Positions 1 through 6,153 of a stretch of DNA of 8,699 nt are shown piece by piece. A model generated the notes under the pieces. It was not told where the DNA came from, did not search any database, and was given only the letters and a program-made list of their open reading frames with translations. The translations under genes and the position numbers were made by a program. Numbering within the stretch: the stretch's first letter is position 1; every line of letters begins with the position of its first letter. Source of the DNA: Phycisphaerales bacterium. GTDB lineage: Bacteria; Planctomycetota; Phycisphaerae; Phycisphaerales; SM1A02. The stretch covers positions 1 through 8,699 of the forward strand of contig SKZB01000330.1 in NCBI GenBank assembly GCA_007127615.1. The letters are read 5' to 3'.

Positions 1-681
1 ATCCTGCTGCTGGGTTTCTGCCTGGCGTTACTGCTGGACAGCGTGCGCGCGATTCTCTGGGAGCGTTCCACCGTGCCCCGGTGGCCCGCGCTGGTGGTCG
101 CCCTGCTTTCCCTGGCGGTGAAGGAGTGGTTGTTCTGGCGCACACGGCGGGTGGCACGGGAGACGCGTTCGTCGATGCTTCTGGCCAACGCGTGGCACCA
201 CCGGACCGACAGTATCACGTCGATCTTCGCCGCCGCGGGAATCGGGGCCTCGATCCTGCTGGGCGAGGGATGGGCGTTTCTCGACGCGGTCGTCGGCGTG
301 CTGCTCGGCGGATACATCGCCATCGAAGGGGTGAAGCTGCTGATGAACGCCATCAAGGATCTGATGGACACCGCGCCGGAGCAAAGCGTGATCGATGATT
401 TACGCGAACACATTCTGGCGGTCGACGGCGCGGTGGGTTACCACGATTTTCGCGCCCGGCGGGTGGGCGACATGATCGAGGTTGATCTGCACCTGCTCGT
501 CTCACCGGAGATTTCGGTCAAAGCCGGCCACGACATCGCCTCGAAGGTGAAGCACGAAATCGTCCGCCGTCACCCCGAGGTTCTCAACGTGCTGATTCAC
601 ATCGAGCCGGACACGCCCGAGCATCAGCACGAGCGCGGCGTGGCGGAAACCGACCTGAGCATCCCGGATTCGGGCGACTGA
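1..681 (+). CDS. Cation diffusion facilitator (CDF) metal exporter, C-terminal part (5' end outside window)
   Basis: The reading frame is open from the first base, so the gene starts upstream and 226 C-terminal residues are visible. CDF proteins are homodimeric inner-membrane antiporters that export Zn2+, Fe2+ or similar ions in exchange for protons. Visible here are the end of one TM helix (residues 1-20), a helix at about 29-47, then the AWHHRTDS signature, where H66 and D70 form the HxxxD half of the transport metal site in TM5. TM5 follows (about 72-88) and then TM6 (about 93-114). Residues 124-204 match the cytoplasmic ZT-dimer domain and end in the typical HIEP. The tail is His/Glu-rich (EHQHE), as often seen in CDFs. 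The TM2 half of the metal site is upstream, so metal specificity cannot be read. The gene ends 13 bp from the convergent lipoprotein gene. The family call is firm. Confidence 0.93.
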   Translation: MLLLGFCLALLLDSVRAILWERSTVPRWPALVVALLSLAVKEWLFWRTRRVARETRSSMLLANAWHHRTDSITSIFAAAGIGASILLGEGWAFLDAVVGVLLGGYIAIEGVKLLMNAIKDLMDTAPEQSVIDDLREHILAVDGAVGYHDFRARRVGDMIEVDLHLLVSPEISVKAGHDIASKVKHEIVRRHPEVLNVLIHIEPDTPEHQHERGVAETDLSIPDSGD

Positions 682-694
682 TCGCCCATCCCGT

Positions 695-1132
695 TCACCG
701 CGCCCAGCGAACTTCGAGCCGAAAATCCACCGCGTCCTGATCGAGCGCGCGGCCGTGAAGCCGCACGTTCTGTTTCGGCTCCAGCGCCACCATCCGCCAG
801 CTCATCGCGGGCGAAATCTGCATGCCGTCTTCATCGTAGAACAGAAACCGGTAGTCGATCAGGTACTGTCGCTCGGTCAGATTGCGCACCGGCACATCGA
901 TCGCGAGCGGCTTGTCCGCGTCCGGATCCACCCGGATGTCCTGAAAGCCGATCCACGGCCGCAGATCCGGCGCCAAGACCGTGATGCGCGGGTCATTGAC
1001 CTCGGCCGGATACGGATCGGCCATGCCGGCGCCCGGCGAACGATCGGCCTGACAGCCGGACAGGATCGCCACGAAGAGCGCGGCCGCGCAGGCAACGCTC
1101 AAAGTCATAGAACCACGATCAACGTTCTTCAT
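695..1132 (-). CDS. YcfL-like (DUF1425) lipoprotein
   Basis: A 145-residue protein. The chosen ATG at 1132 has GGAG seven bases upstream and gives a classic lipoprotein signal: basic N-terminus (MKNVDR), hydrophobic stretch at about residues 9-24, and lipobox L24-S25-G26-C27. A longer form starting at 1174 is possible but would put extra residues before the signal. The mature part (about 50-145) resembles the YcfL/DUF1425 fold, a small beta-rich domain: a DIRVDPDADKPLAIDVPVRN-like segment, then QYLIDYRFLFYDEDGMQI, then a strand with an aromatic end (RLEVRWAR). In proteobacteria, YcfL lies beside the LpoB-type penicillin-binding-protein activator, but no such neighbour is seen here and the function is unknown. 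It lies 134 bp downstream of pdxJ on the same strand. A TATCCT at 1185-1180 could be a -10 box for it, without a convincing -35. The lipoprotein call is strong; the family call is moderate. Confidence 0.8.
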   Translation of the reverse strand: MKNVDRGSMTLSVACAAALFVAILSGCQADRSPGAGMADPYPAEVNDPRITVLAPDLRPWIGFQDIRVDPDADKPLAIDVPVRNLTERQYLIDYRFLFYDEDGMQISPAMSWRMVALEPKQNVRLHGRALDQDAVDFRLEVRWAR

Positions 1133-1228
1133 GGGAAGACTCCGGTGCAGGTGAGGGACGGGTGAACCGATCACGGTACAGGATAGGACACGACGAGCCG
1201 CGCGGATGTTCCCGATCGTCGAGAACGG

Positions 1229-1258
1229 TTTCCGCCCGGAGTCGGTCCGCGCCGGAAA
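1229..1258 (-). terminator. Hairpin after pdxJ, possible terminator
   Basis: Starting nine bases after the pdxJ stop there is an interrupted hairpin. The outer stem is 6 bp (1229-1234 with 1253-1258, TTTCCG/CGGAAA). The inner stem is 4 bp (1237-1240 with 1246-1249, CGGA/TCCG) around a 5-base loop, with a small internal loop between the stems. No run of T follows on the minus strand, so it is not a textbook intrinsic terminator. It may only stabilise the 3' end or be chance. Confidence 0.3.
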
Positions 1259-1266
1259 TCGTCCCC

Positions 1267-2025
1267 TCAGGCCGGTGCGCCGTGCGCCGCTTCTCTCATC
1301 AGCCGTTTCATCTCCGCGACCGCCTCGCGGAGACCGAGAAAGATCGATCGGCTGACGATCGCGTGACCGATGTGAAGTTCGCGCACGCCGGTCAGAGCGG
1401 CGATCGGCTGAACATTGACATAGTTGAGCGCGTGCCCCGCGTTGAAACGCATCCCCAGTTCCCCGATGCGATCACCCGCGCGGCGGATGCGTTCCAGCTC
1501 CTTCACCACGGCCGGGCTTTCCGAGTCGCGCCCCTTCTCCCAGAAGGCGTGGGCGTACGGACCGGTATGCACCTCACAGACGGCGAAGCCGCAGGCCCGG
1601 GCGGCGTCAATCTGGTCGGGCTCCGCGTCGATGAACGCGCTGACGAGAAGTCCGGCATCACGAAGCTCGCCGACGGCGCGTTCGAGTTCCTTGCGGCGAC
1701 CGATCACATCCAGTCCGCCCTCGGTGGTGACCTCCTGCCGTCCTTCGGGGACGAGCATGACCATCTGCGGCCTGATCTCGTGCGCGATCTCGATCATTTC
1801 GTCGGTGGCGGCCATTTCGAGGTTGAGTTTGACGTGCACCAGTTCGGCCAGCCGGCGGACATCTTCGTCCTGGATGTGACGACGATCCTCCCGCAGGTGC
1901 ACGGTGATGCCGTCCGCCCCGCCGAGGTGCGCTTCCGCCGCGGCCCACACCGGATCGGGTTCGTAGGTCCGCCTCGCCTGCCGCACCGTCGCCACGTGGT
2001 CGATGTTCACGCCCAGTTCAATCAT
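1267..2025 (-). CDS. pdxJ: Pyridoxine 5'-phosphate synthase PdxJ
   Basis: A cytosolic enzyme of 252 residues that condenses 1-deoxy-D-xylulose 5-phosphate with 3-amino-2-oxopropyl phosphate to give pyridoxine 5'-phosphate, the last ring-forming step of the DXP-dependent vitamin B6 route. The sequence follows the family end to end: GVNIDH at 5-10, GITVHLREDRRH at 39-50 (H43, R45, H50 match the active-site cluster), NLEM with E70, the loop EVTTEGGLD at 98-106, NAGH at 195-198, and HIGHAI around 218-223 for phosphate binding. The ATG at 2025 (MIELGVNIDH) matches the usual family N-terminus. A TTG at 2061 would add 12 residues not expected in PdxJ. No strong ribosome binding site precedes the ATG. 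Compared with E. coli there is an extra stretch after EVHTGPYA (HAFWEKGRDSES region). No other pdx gene is nearby. The gene diverges from phoU. Confidence 0.97.
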   Translation of the reverse strand: MIELGVNIDHVATVRQARRTYEPDPVWAAAEAHLGGADGITVHLREDRRHIQDEDVRRLAELVHVKLNLEMAATDEMIEIAHEIRPQMVMLVPEGRQEVTTEGGLDVIGRRKELERAVGELRDAGLLVSAFIDAEPDQIDAARACGFAVCEVHTGPYAHAFWEKGRDSESPAVVKELERIRRAGDRIGELGMRFNAGHALNYVNVQPIAALTGVRELHIGHAIVSRSIFLGLREAVAEMKRLMREAAHGAPA

Positions 2026-2105
2026 GACCCGGAGCGTATGACGGCGGTCGTGCTTCGACAAGTCATCGGCCGGGACGGCGCGGGAGCTCCGGCGGGGACG
2101 GCGGC

Positions 2106-2134
2106 TTGGTTCGGCCTGCCCGGCTGGTTATACT
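2106..2134 (+). promoter_or_regulatory. Predicted sigma70-type promoter for phoU
   Basis: TTGGTT (2106-2111), 17 bp, then TATACT (2129-2134). The -10 has one mismatch to the consensus and the spacing is ideal; the -35 keeps TTG. Transcription would begin near 2141, giving a leader of about 43 bases before the phoU ATG. It is the best promoter-like match I noticed in the window, but it is a by-eye prediction. Confidence 0.5.
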
Positions 2135-2150
2135 TCAGTGAAACGAACCA
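2107..2150. repeat. 7-bp inverted repeat around the pdxJ/phoU promoter core
   Basis: TGGTTCG at 2107-2113 and its exact reverse complement CGAACCA at 2144-2150, separated by 30 bp. The left arm overlaps the predicted -35 of the phoU promoter, and the -10 region lies near the middle. The spacing and position would suit an operator bound by a dimeric regulator, but no regulator can be named. A perfect 7-bp match could be chance. Confidence 0.35.
2127..2132 (-). promoter_or_regulatory. Possible -10 element for pdxJ overlapping the phoU -10
   Basis: Read on the minus strand the sequence is TATAAC, one mismatch from TATAAT, and it shares four base pairs with the phoU -10. No good -35 is found at the proper distance upstream on this strand. 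Transcription would start near 2120 and leave a pdxJ leader of about 95 bases. This is a weak prediction resting on the -10 match and the lack of a better site in the gap. Confidence 0.3.
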
Positions 2151-2183
2151 CCTTCCCCCACGAATCCGTCGGCAAGGCGACTC

Positions 2184-2873
2184 ATGGCAACCTTCGCCCG
2201 CAAGCTCAAACAACTCAATCAGGAACTGATTGCGCAGGGTAATCGTGTCGTTGATCACACGCTCCGTGCGGTGGACAGTTACTTTGAGTCCGACCGCGCC
2301 AAGGCGGAGATGGTGATCGAGGGGGATAATGAGATCGATCGGGTCGACGTGGCCATTGAACAGACGGCGGTTCCGCTGCTGGGAATGGGCGAGACCGATC
2401 CCCGTTCGATTCGCGCCGTGCTGCTGGTGGTGAAGGCGAACAACGAACTCGAACGCATCGCCGACTGCGCGGTGGATATCGCTGAGGTCGTCGTCCAACC
2501 GGGCGATCATTCCGAACCGGTACCGTCCACCTTTCGGGTCATGGCCAACAGCGTGGTCGGTATGCTGCGTGATGTGAACCACGCGATGGCGGAAACGAAC
2601 ACGGAACTGGCCCAGCAGGTGTTGAGCTTCGACGATGCGGTGCGGCAGTTCAAACGCGAGATCATGCTCGATGCGCAGCAGAAGGTTGCCTCCGGCGATT
2701 TCACCGTGGATTTCGCCTTTCGGCTCCTGACCGTCACCAAGGCGCTGGAGCGCATCGCGGATCACTGCACCAACATCAGCGAACAGGTCATTTACCTGGG
2801 GACCGGCAAGACGGTGCGCCATCTCAGCGAAGGGTGGTCGCAGCCCGAGCCGCCCAACGTCTCCGAAACCTGA
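2184..2873 (+). CDS. phoU: PhoU-family phosphate signalling protein
   Basis: A 229-residue all-helical cytosolic protein close to the normal PhoU length. PhoU links the PstSCAB phosphate transporter to the PhoR/PhoB two-component system and dampens Pi uptake and Pho signalling. Two tandem three-helix PhoU domains are visible. The first ends in NNELERIADCAVDIAE (86-101) and the second in KALERIADHCTNISE (186-200). These repeated ExxxD-type motifs bind metal clusters in known structures. The second is followed by the typical QVIYLGTGKTVRH, so the domain is complete. The ATG at 2184 follows an AAGG six bases upstream. The last ten residues are a Pro-rich tail. There are no pst, phoB or phoR genes in the window, so it acts in trans or belongs to the group of PhoU proteins coded apart from pst. 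Another PhoU paralogue may exist in the genome. Confidence 0.93.
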   Translation: MATFARKLKQLNQELIAQGNRVVDHTLRAVDSYFESDRAKAEMVIEGDNEIDRVDVAIEQTAVPLLGMGETDPRSIRAVLLVVKANNELERIADCAVDIAEVVVQPGDHSEPVPSTFRVMANSVVGMLRDVNHAMAETNTELAQQVLSFDDAVRQFKREIMLDAQQKVASGDFTVDFAFRLLTVTKALERIADHCTNISEQVIYLGTGKTVRHLSEGWSQPEPPNVSET

Positions 2874-2946
2874 GACCGCGCGTTCATGCCGCTGGCTTTA
2901 CCGCCCGACCACCGGTACCTTGATGAGCATTGCGTCGTTCACCCGT

Positions 2947-2952
2947 AGGAGA
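2947..2952 (+). promoter_or_regulatory. Strong ribosome binding site
   Basis: AGGAGA lies eight bases before the ATG at 2961. It is the clearest Shine-Dalgarno match in the window and fixes the start of the zinc-ribbon membrane protein. Most other starts here have weak sites. Confidence 0.75.
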
Positions 2953-2960
2953 AGAACATT

Positions 2961-3944
2961 ATGGCGGGAGGAGCCGTCAAGCAGTGCGTGGTCTGCGGTG
3001 AGGATTGCGCGAACAAGCCGCGCGTCAAGGATCCCAAGGGGCGGTACTACTGCAAGCCGTGCTACAACCGCGCGGCCGCCGAACGGAGAGAAAAGCAGCG
3101 GCAGCGCGATCTCGAAGGATCACGTGAATCGAGCCCGCCTCCAAACGATCCCGGCAACGAGTCCACCGCCGGCGGGCTCGGCCTCGGGTCACTGCTCGAC
3201 GACCCCGATGCCAGTGGCAGCGGGATGGGGATGGGGATCGGCATGGCCGATGGCACCTGCCCCGAATGCGGCAACGGCTACGAAGCCGGCGCGGTGATCT
3301 GCGTCAACTGCGGCTACAACCTGCGTTCCGGCAAGAAGCTTCAGGCCAGCGTCATTGAGGACGACGGCGCGGCAGATGGCGCGGATGGCGCGTCGCCCGC
3401 GCGAACCAAATGGCCGACCGTCATCGGCGTGCTCTCCATCATTGTCGCGGCCCTCGGCCTGCTGATTGACCTCGCCGGCACCGTCAGTGTCATCCCGGTG
3501 CTGACCGAACTCGGTGCCGTCGGCGCGATGGTTCTGATCATGTACGTGCTCGGCATCGGCTTCTCCGGCTGGCTGGGCGTCGGCGGCGTCATGCTCCTGC
3601 AGCGCCGCGCCGCGGCGGCGATGATGCTGAAGCTCTGGGCCGGCGTCTACCTCGCGACACAGGCGCTGCTGATCATCGTGACGGCCGTCCTGGCGATGGC
3701 CGCATCCGATTCGCTGCTCGCAGAGCTTGCCGAGGAGGGCGTCGAGGCGGAAGTGCTTGAATTCCTGCGCGGCGCGTGGACGCTCATCGTGATCGGCGGC
3801 AGTCTGTTCAGCTTCCTCTGGCTGGCCATCGCGCCGGCGTTTCTGCTGATCTGGTTCCGCCGGAAGAAGATTCAGCGTGAAGTCGAGTCGTGGGAGATTC
3901 GCGATTCTGGCGAACGCGACGGCGCGGCGCCCGAATCCCCGTGA
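2961..3944 (+). CDS. Membrane protein with two zinc ribbons and four TM helices, function unknown
   Basis: A 327-residue protein. The N-terminus has a zinc-finger pattern C9-x2-C12 ... C31-x2-C34 (VVCGED ... YYCKPCY), somewhat like a LIM or treble-clef half. A charged stretch (36-58) and a low-complexity Pro/Gly linker follow, including GMGMGIGM at 88-95. A second zinc ribbon is CPECG (100-104) with CVNCGYN (114-120). The form CPxCG...VICVNCGYNLxxGKK is familiar from many planctomycete membrane proteins. The rest holds four hydrophobic helices at about 151-172, 186-213, 222-248 and 272-299, with an acidic segment (250-268) between the third and fourth and a basic RRKK right after the last. 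By the positive-inside rule the RRKK, and probably both ribbons, face the cytoplasm. It starts 87 bp after phoU and could be co-transcribed with it. No enzyme motif is seen; a role in assembly or nucleic-acid/protein binding at the membrane would be a guess. Confidence 0.85.
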   Translation: MAGGAVKQCVVCGEDCANKPRVKDPKGRYYCKPCYNRAAAERREKQRQRDLEGSRESSPPPNDPGNESTAGGLGLGSLLDDPDASGSGMGMGIGMADGTCPECGNGYEAGAVICVNCGYNLRSGKKLQASVIEDDGAADGADGASPARTKWPTVIGVLSIIVAALGLLIDLAGTVSVIPVLTELGAVGAMVLIMYVLGIGFSGWLGVGGVMLLQRRAAAAMMLKLWAGVYLATQALLIIVTAVLAMAASDSLLAELAEEGVEAEVLEFLRGAWTLIVIGGSLFSFLWLAIAPAFLLIWFRRKKIQREVESWEIRDSGERDGAAPESP

Positions 3945-4028
3945 GGATCTCTGAAAAGGGCCTTTGCACCCCGCGGGCGGAATCGTCTGAGCGCATGCGG
4001 GAAGTGAACCCTGATAGACTGACGCGTC

Positions 4029-4613
4029 ATGCAGAGCTTTCACGCAACGACGATCGTCTCCGTCCGTCAGAACCAGCGCGTGGCGGTGGCCGGTGACGGA
4101 CAGGTCAGTCTCGGCCCAACCATCGCCAAGGCCGATGCGGTCAAGGTGCGCCGTCTGACCGAACTCGGCGCGGACAAGGCCGGCGTGCTCGTCGGTTTTG
4201 CCGGCTCGGCCGCGGACGCCTTCGCCTTGCTCGAGCGATTCGAAGCGCGGCTGAAGGAATCACCCACCAACCTCATGCGCGCTGCGATCGAACTGGCGAA
4301 GCAGTGGCGCACCGATCGGGCCTTGCGGCGGCTGGATTCACTTCTGCTGGTGGCCGATCGGAACACCACGCTGCTCATCTCCGGTCAGGGCGATGTGATT
4401 GAACCCTCCGACGGTATCTGCGCGATCGGTTCCGGCGGTTCGTACGCCCTGGCGGCAGCCCGCGCGCTGGCGGCGAATACCGACCTGCCCGCGCGCGAAA
4501 TCTGCCGCAAAGCCCTCGTGATTGCGGGCGAGATCTGCGTGTACACCAACACTTCCGTAACCGTGCTGGATCTCGATGAAGAACCGAAAGCGCGCGATGC
4601 CGCGTCGGGCTGA
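4029..4613 (+). CDS. hslV: ATP-dependent protease proteolytic subunit HslV (ClpQ)
   Basis: A 194-residue threonine peptidase. HslV forms a double hexameric chamber in the cytosol and degrades proteins fed by the ATPase HslU. The start [13 protein letters not shown] shows a six-residue propeptide; autocleavage before T7 would expose the catalytic threonine (TTIVSVR aligns with mature E. coli HslV). Other family residues are in place: GDGQ (22-25, D23), K34, K39-V-R-R-L (K39 equals mature K33), [10 protein letters not shown] (56-65), KQWRTDR (91-97) and GSGGSYA (134-140). Between RRL and GFAG there are 12 residues ([12 protein letters not shown]) where E. coli and B. subtilis have 7. The C-terminus is about ten residues longer than in E. 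coli and acidic/basic in character. No hslU lies in the window. Only a weak ribosome binding site precedes the ATG. Confidence 0.95.
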   Translation: MQSFHATTIVSVRQNQRVAVAGDGQVSLGPTIAKADAVKVRRLTELGADKAGVLVGFAGSAADAFALLERFEARLKESPTNLMRAAIELAKQWRTDRALRRLDSLLLVADRNTTLLISGQGDVIEPSDGICAIGSGGSYALAAARALAANTDLPAREICRKALVIAGEICVYTNTSVTVLDLDEEPKARDAASG

Positions 4614-4622
4614 ACGTTCGGC

Positions 4623-4650
4623 CCCCCGCTCACGACGTCCGAGGCGGGGG
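4623..4650 (+). terminator. GC-rich hairpin after hslV
   Basis: CCCCCGC (4623-4629) pairs perfectly with GCGGGGG (4644-4650), a 7-bp all-GC stem with a 14-base loop, ten bases after the hslV stop and 18 bases before the next start. No T run follows. It could end or weaken transcription between hslV and the downstream membrane-protein gene, or protect the hslV transcript end. Confidence 0.4.
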
Positions 4651-4668
4651 CGCGCGTCGCATCTTCCG

Positions 4669-5001
4669 ATGATCAGCGCGTTCCGCATCAAGGCGGGCCT
4701 GGTTGTACTGACCGGATTGTGTCTGACCCTGGCGCTGAGTTGCCTGGAGCGAATCGGCCCGCCGCCGGCGCTGCGGTGGGATGCGTTATGGGTCCATCAG
4801 CATCGCGAGCTGGTACGGATCGGCATTCTCTCGTTGCTGGTGGCGGCCGCCTCGACCGTGCTCCTGGTCATGACCCGGCGCGCCAGGTGGTGGGCGCTTT
4901 CGTTCTGGATCATCGCGGCGGCTCTGGCGTGGTCCGGGTTCTCGGACCGATTGCCGACGCTGATTCGCGTGGTCTGGGAACATTCCGGCCCGGCCGGGTG
5001 A
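4669..5001 (+). CDS. Small three-TM membrane protein, function unknown
   Basis: A 110-residue protein that I do not recognise. It has three hydrophobic helices at about residues 8-25, 50-69 and 75-92, with a short hydrophilic loop (26-48, ERIGPPPALRWDALWVHQHRE) between the first two and an RRARWW turn between the second and third. C25 after LALS is not in a convincing lipobox. The frame stays open upstream to an ATG at 4576, inside hslV, but that would add an Arg-rich stretch typical of a wrong frame read through GC-rich DNA, so the ATG at 4669 is preferred although its ribosome binding site is weak. Its stop directly abuts the ATG of the PilZ gene, which suggests translational coupling. A role with the PilZ protein at the membrane is possible but only from position. 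Confidence 0.65.
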   Translation: MISAFRIKAGLVVLTGLCLTLALSCLERIGPPPALRWDALWVHQHRELVRIGILSLLVAAASTVLLVMTRRARWWALSFWIIAAALAWSGFSDRLPTLIRVVWEHSGPAG

Positions 5002-5820
5002 ATGATCCAGCGGGCCGGATTAATCGCGGCGGACGTTAGGCCGATAGAACCACCGGTGTCATCTCTGATCAACAAGCTTCGTCAGGCATTCACCGGCGAT
5101 GGCCGGAGCGAATCCGGGCCGGTCCGATCGCTCCTGCAGCAGGCCGAACGTCACTCACGGGTGATAGAACTCGTGCCGTTGTTGCATACCCCGCAACTGC
5201 AGGACCGCGCCCTCACCGCGACCATCGAGATGGTGCGCCAGGACGACCTGGTCATCAGCCAGCCGATGATCGGCGGGCGGAACTATCCCCTGGCCAAGAA
5301 CGAAGGGTTTGAGCTGGTGGTCACGAGCCCCTCCGGTCCGCGATCGGGGGAGACGAAATCGCTCGGCCGGATCAAGGTGCCCACCGCCTCCGGTCGCACG
5401 TTGTACGGCTACCGGATCACCATTCCCGATTCACTGGACGGGTCGGATCGGCGCGACTCCCGCCGCCACCCATTCAACGATCGGCACGCCCCCGCGATCG
5501 AAATCTATCCGCTCAACCGGGAGAAACCGGTCCGCGGCAAGGTTCTCGACATCAGCGCGACCGGGGTGCGCATCATCTGTGAGAAGTGCGACCTGAGCCA
5601 TCTCGTCAATCAGGATGCGGTTCTGAAGATCGCGCTTCCCGAGCCGGCCGACGATCTCGTTCAGGTCGCCACCCTCGTGCGCTGCTCCAACGTCGGTCGT
5701 CGCGGGACGCAGGAGATTGCCGCGCAGTTCAAACAGCCCGTCGCATCGCTTGCGGCGCTCGTCTCCAGTATGACCAGAAGCGGCGCACCATCGACCCGAC
5801 CGAGGCGGCGTTCCGCCTGA
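5002..5820 (+). CDS. PilZ-domain c-di-GMP-binding protein, YcgR-like layout
   Basis: A 272-residue soluble protein. The C-terminal PilZ domain (about 150-255) carries both c-di-GMP motifs: RRDSRR at 150-155 (the RxxxR arm) and DISATG at 183-188 (the D/NxSxxG turn). Later strands such as VQVATLVRCSN and AAQFKQP fit the PilZ barrel. Before it, about 50-149 looks like the PilZN/YcgR N-terminal barrel: a segment with PMIGGRNYPL, FELVVTSPSG, then YGYRITIPDSL leading into the Arg motif. Such proteins change partner binding when c-di-GMP rises and act on flagella, pili or polysaccharide synthesis; the output here is unknown. The C-terminus is Arg/Ser-rich. The ATG at 5002 follows the previous stop without a gap. 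A GTG at 5056 would remove 18 weakly conserved residues and is an alternative start. The 3' end is 7 bp from the convergent [2Fe-2S] gene. Confidence 0.88.
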   Translation: MIQRAGLIAADVRPIEPPVSSLINKLRQAFTGDGRSESGPVRSLLQQAERHSRVIELVPLLHTPQLQDRALTATIEMVRQDDLVISQPMIGGRNYPLAKNEGFELVVTSPSGPRSGETKSLGRIKVPTASGRTLYGYRITIPDSLDGSDRRDSRRHPFNDRHAPAIEIYPLNREKPVRGKVLDISATGVRIICEKCDLSHLVNQDAVLKIALPEPADDLVQVATLVRCSNVGRRGTQEIAAQFKQPVASLAALVSSMTRSGAPSTRPRRRSA

Positions 5821-5827
5821 CCGTCCT

Positions 5828-6109
5828 CTATTCGCCGCGCTCCGCCGCATCGTCGCGCCGGCCCGACGCGCGGTACTTCGTGCGGCGCCGGGCGTAGATC
5901 TCGGGAGCGATCGGCAGATCCGGCACTTCGCCCGACTGCCACTGGGCGTGAATCTTCTTCAGAAACGGCACGCACCACTGGCACCCCGTTCCGGCACCGA
6001 GGCAATCACACAACTGGGAGGGGACGCGCGGCTTCTCGCGGTTCATGTACGTCGTCAGCTTGCGGAGACTGACGCGAAAGCACAGGCAGACATGATCATC
6101 CGGGTCCAT
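5828..6109 (-). CDS. Bfd-like [2Fe-2S]-binding protein
   Basis: A 93-residue protein with the BFD-type [2Fe-2S] domain. C8-x-C10 (HVCLCFRV) and C43-x2-C46 (GAGTGCQWCVPF) supply four cluster ligands. The C10 to C43 spacing (33) is nearly that of E. coli Bfd (C6 to C38). Two further cysteines, C34 and C36, lie just before the second pair and are extra. Residues 60-93 form a charged tail with many Arg. Bfd gives electrons to bacterioferritin to release stored iron; related domains also occur in nitrite reductase and other redox proteins, and no ferritin gene is in view, so the electron partner is unknown. The chosen ATG (MDPDDHVC) puts the domain at the N-terminus, as in the family; longer in-frame extension upstream is shadow of the protease gene. 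It lies 44 bp after the CPBP protease gene on the same strand, likely one transcript. Confidence 0.87.
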   Translation of the reverse strand: MDPDDHVCLCFRVSLRKLTTYMNREKPRVPSQLCDCLGAGTGCQWCVPFLKKIHAQWQSGEVPDLPIAPEIYARRRTKYRASGRRDDAAERGE

Positions 6110-6153
6110 CGCAGCATCATACGCCCGCCGCCCGGAACGCGGGCCCGCCCCGC

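Noticed and set aside
1162..2229. Long open frame on the plus strand opposite pdxJ (355 codons)
   Set aside because: It mirrors pdxJ, is Arg/His/Asp-rich and has no recognisable domain. High GC leaves long antisense frames open; pdxJ on the other strand is certain.
2022..2822. Minus-strand open frame opposite phoU (266 codons)
   Set aside because: Antisense shadow of a clear PhoU family gene; no ribosome binding site or domain seen.
3221..3247. Short GGGATG-like tandem repeat as a regulatory or mobile repeat
   Set aside because: It is in-frame coding for the GMGMGIGM linker, simply low-complexity protein sequence.
3955..3965. AAAGG-G-CCTTT palindrome after the zinc-ribbon gene as a terminator
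   Set aside because: The arms leave a one-base loop, so it cannot fold as a hairpin, and no T run follows.
3189..4043. Long open frame on the minus strand opposite the zinc-ribbon membrane protein (284 codons)
   Set aside because: His/Arg/Asp-rich shadow without motifs. The plus-strand gene has zinc ribbons, TM helices and a strong ribosome binding site.
6130..6144. GCCCG/CGGGC stem between the protease and Bfd-like genes
   Set aside because: Only 5 bp in very GC-rich DNA, no T run; easily chance and does not argue against co-transcription.
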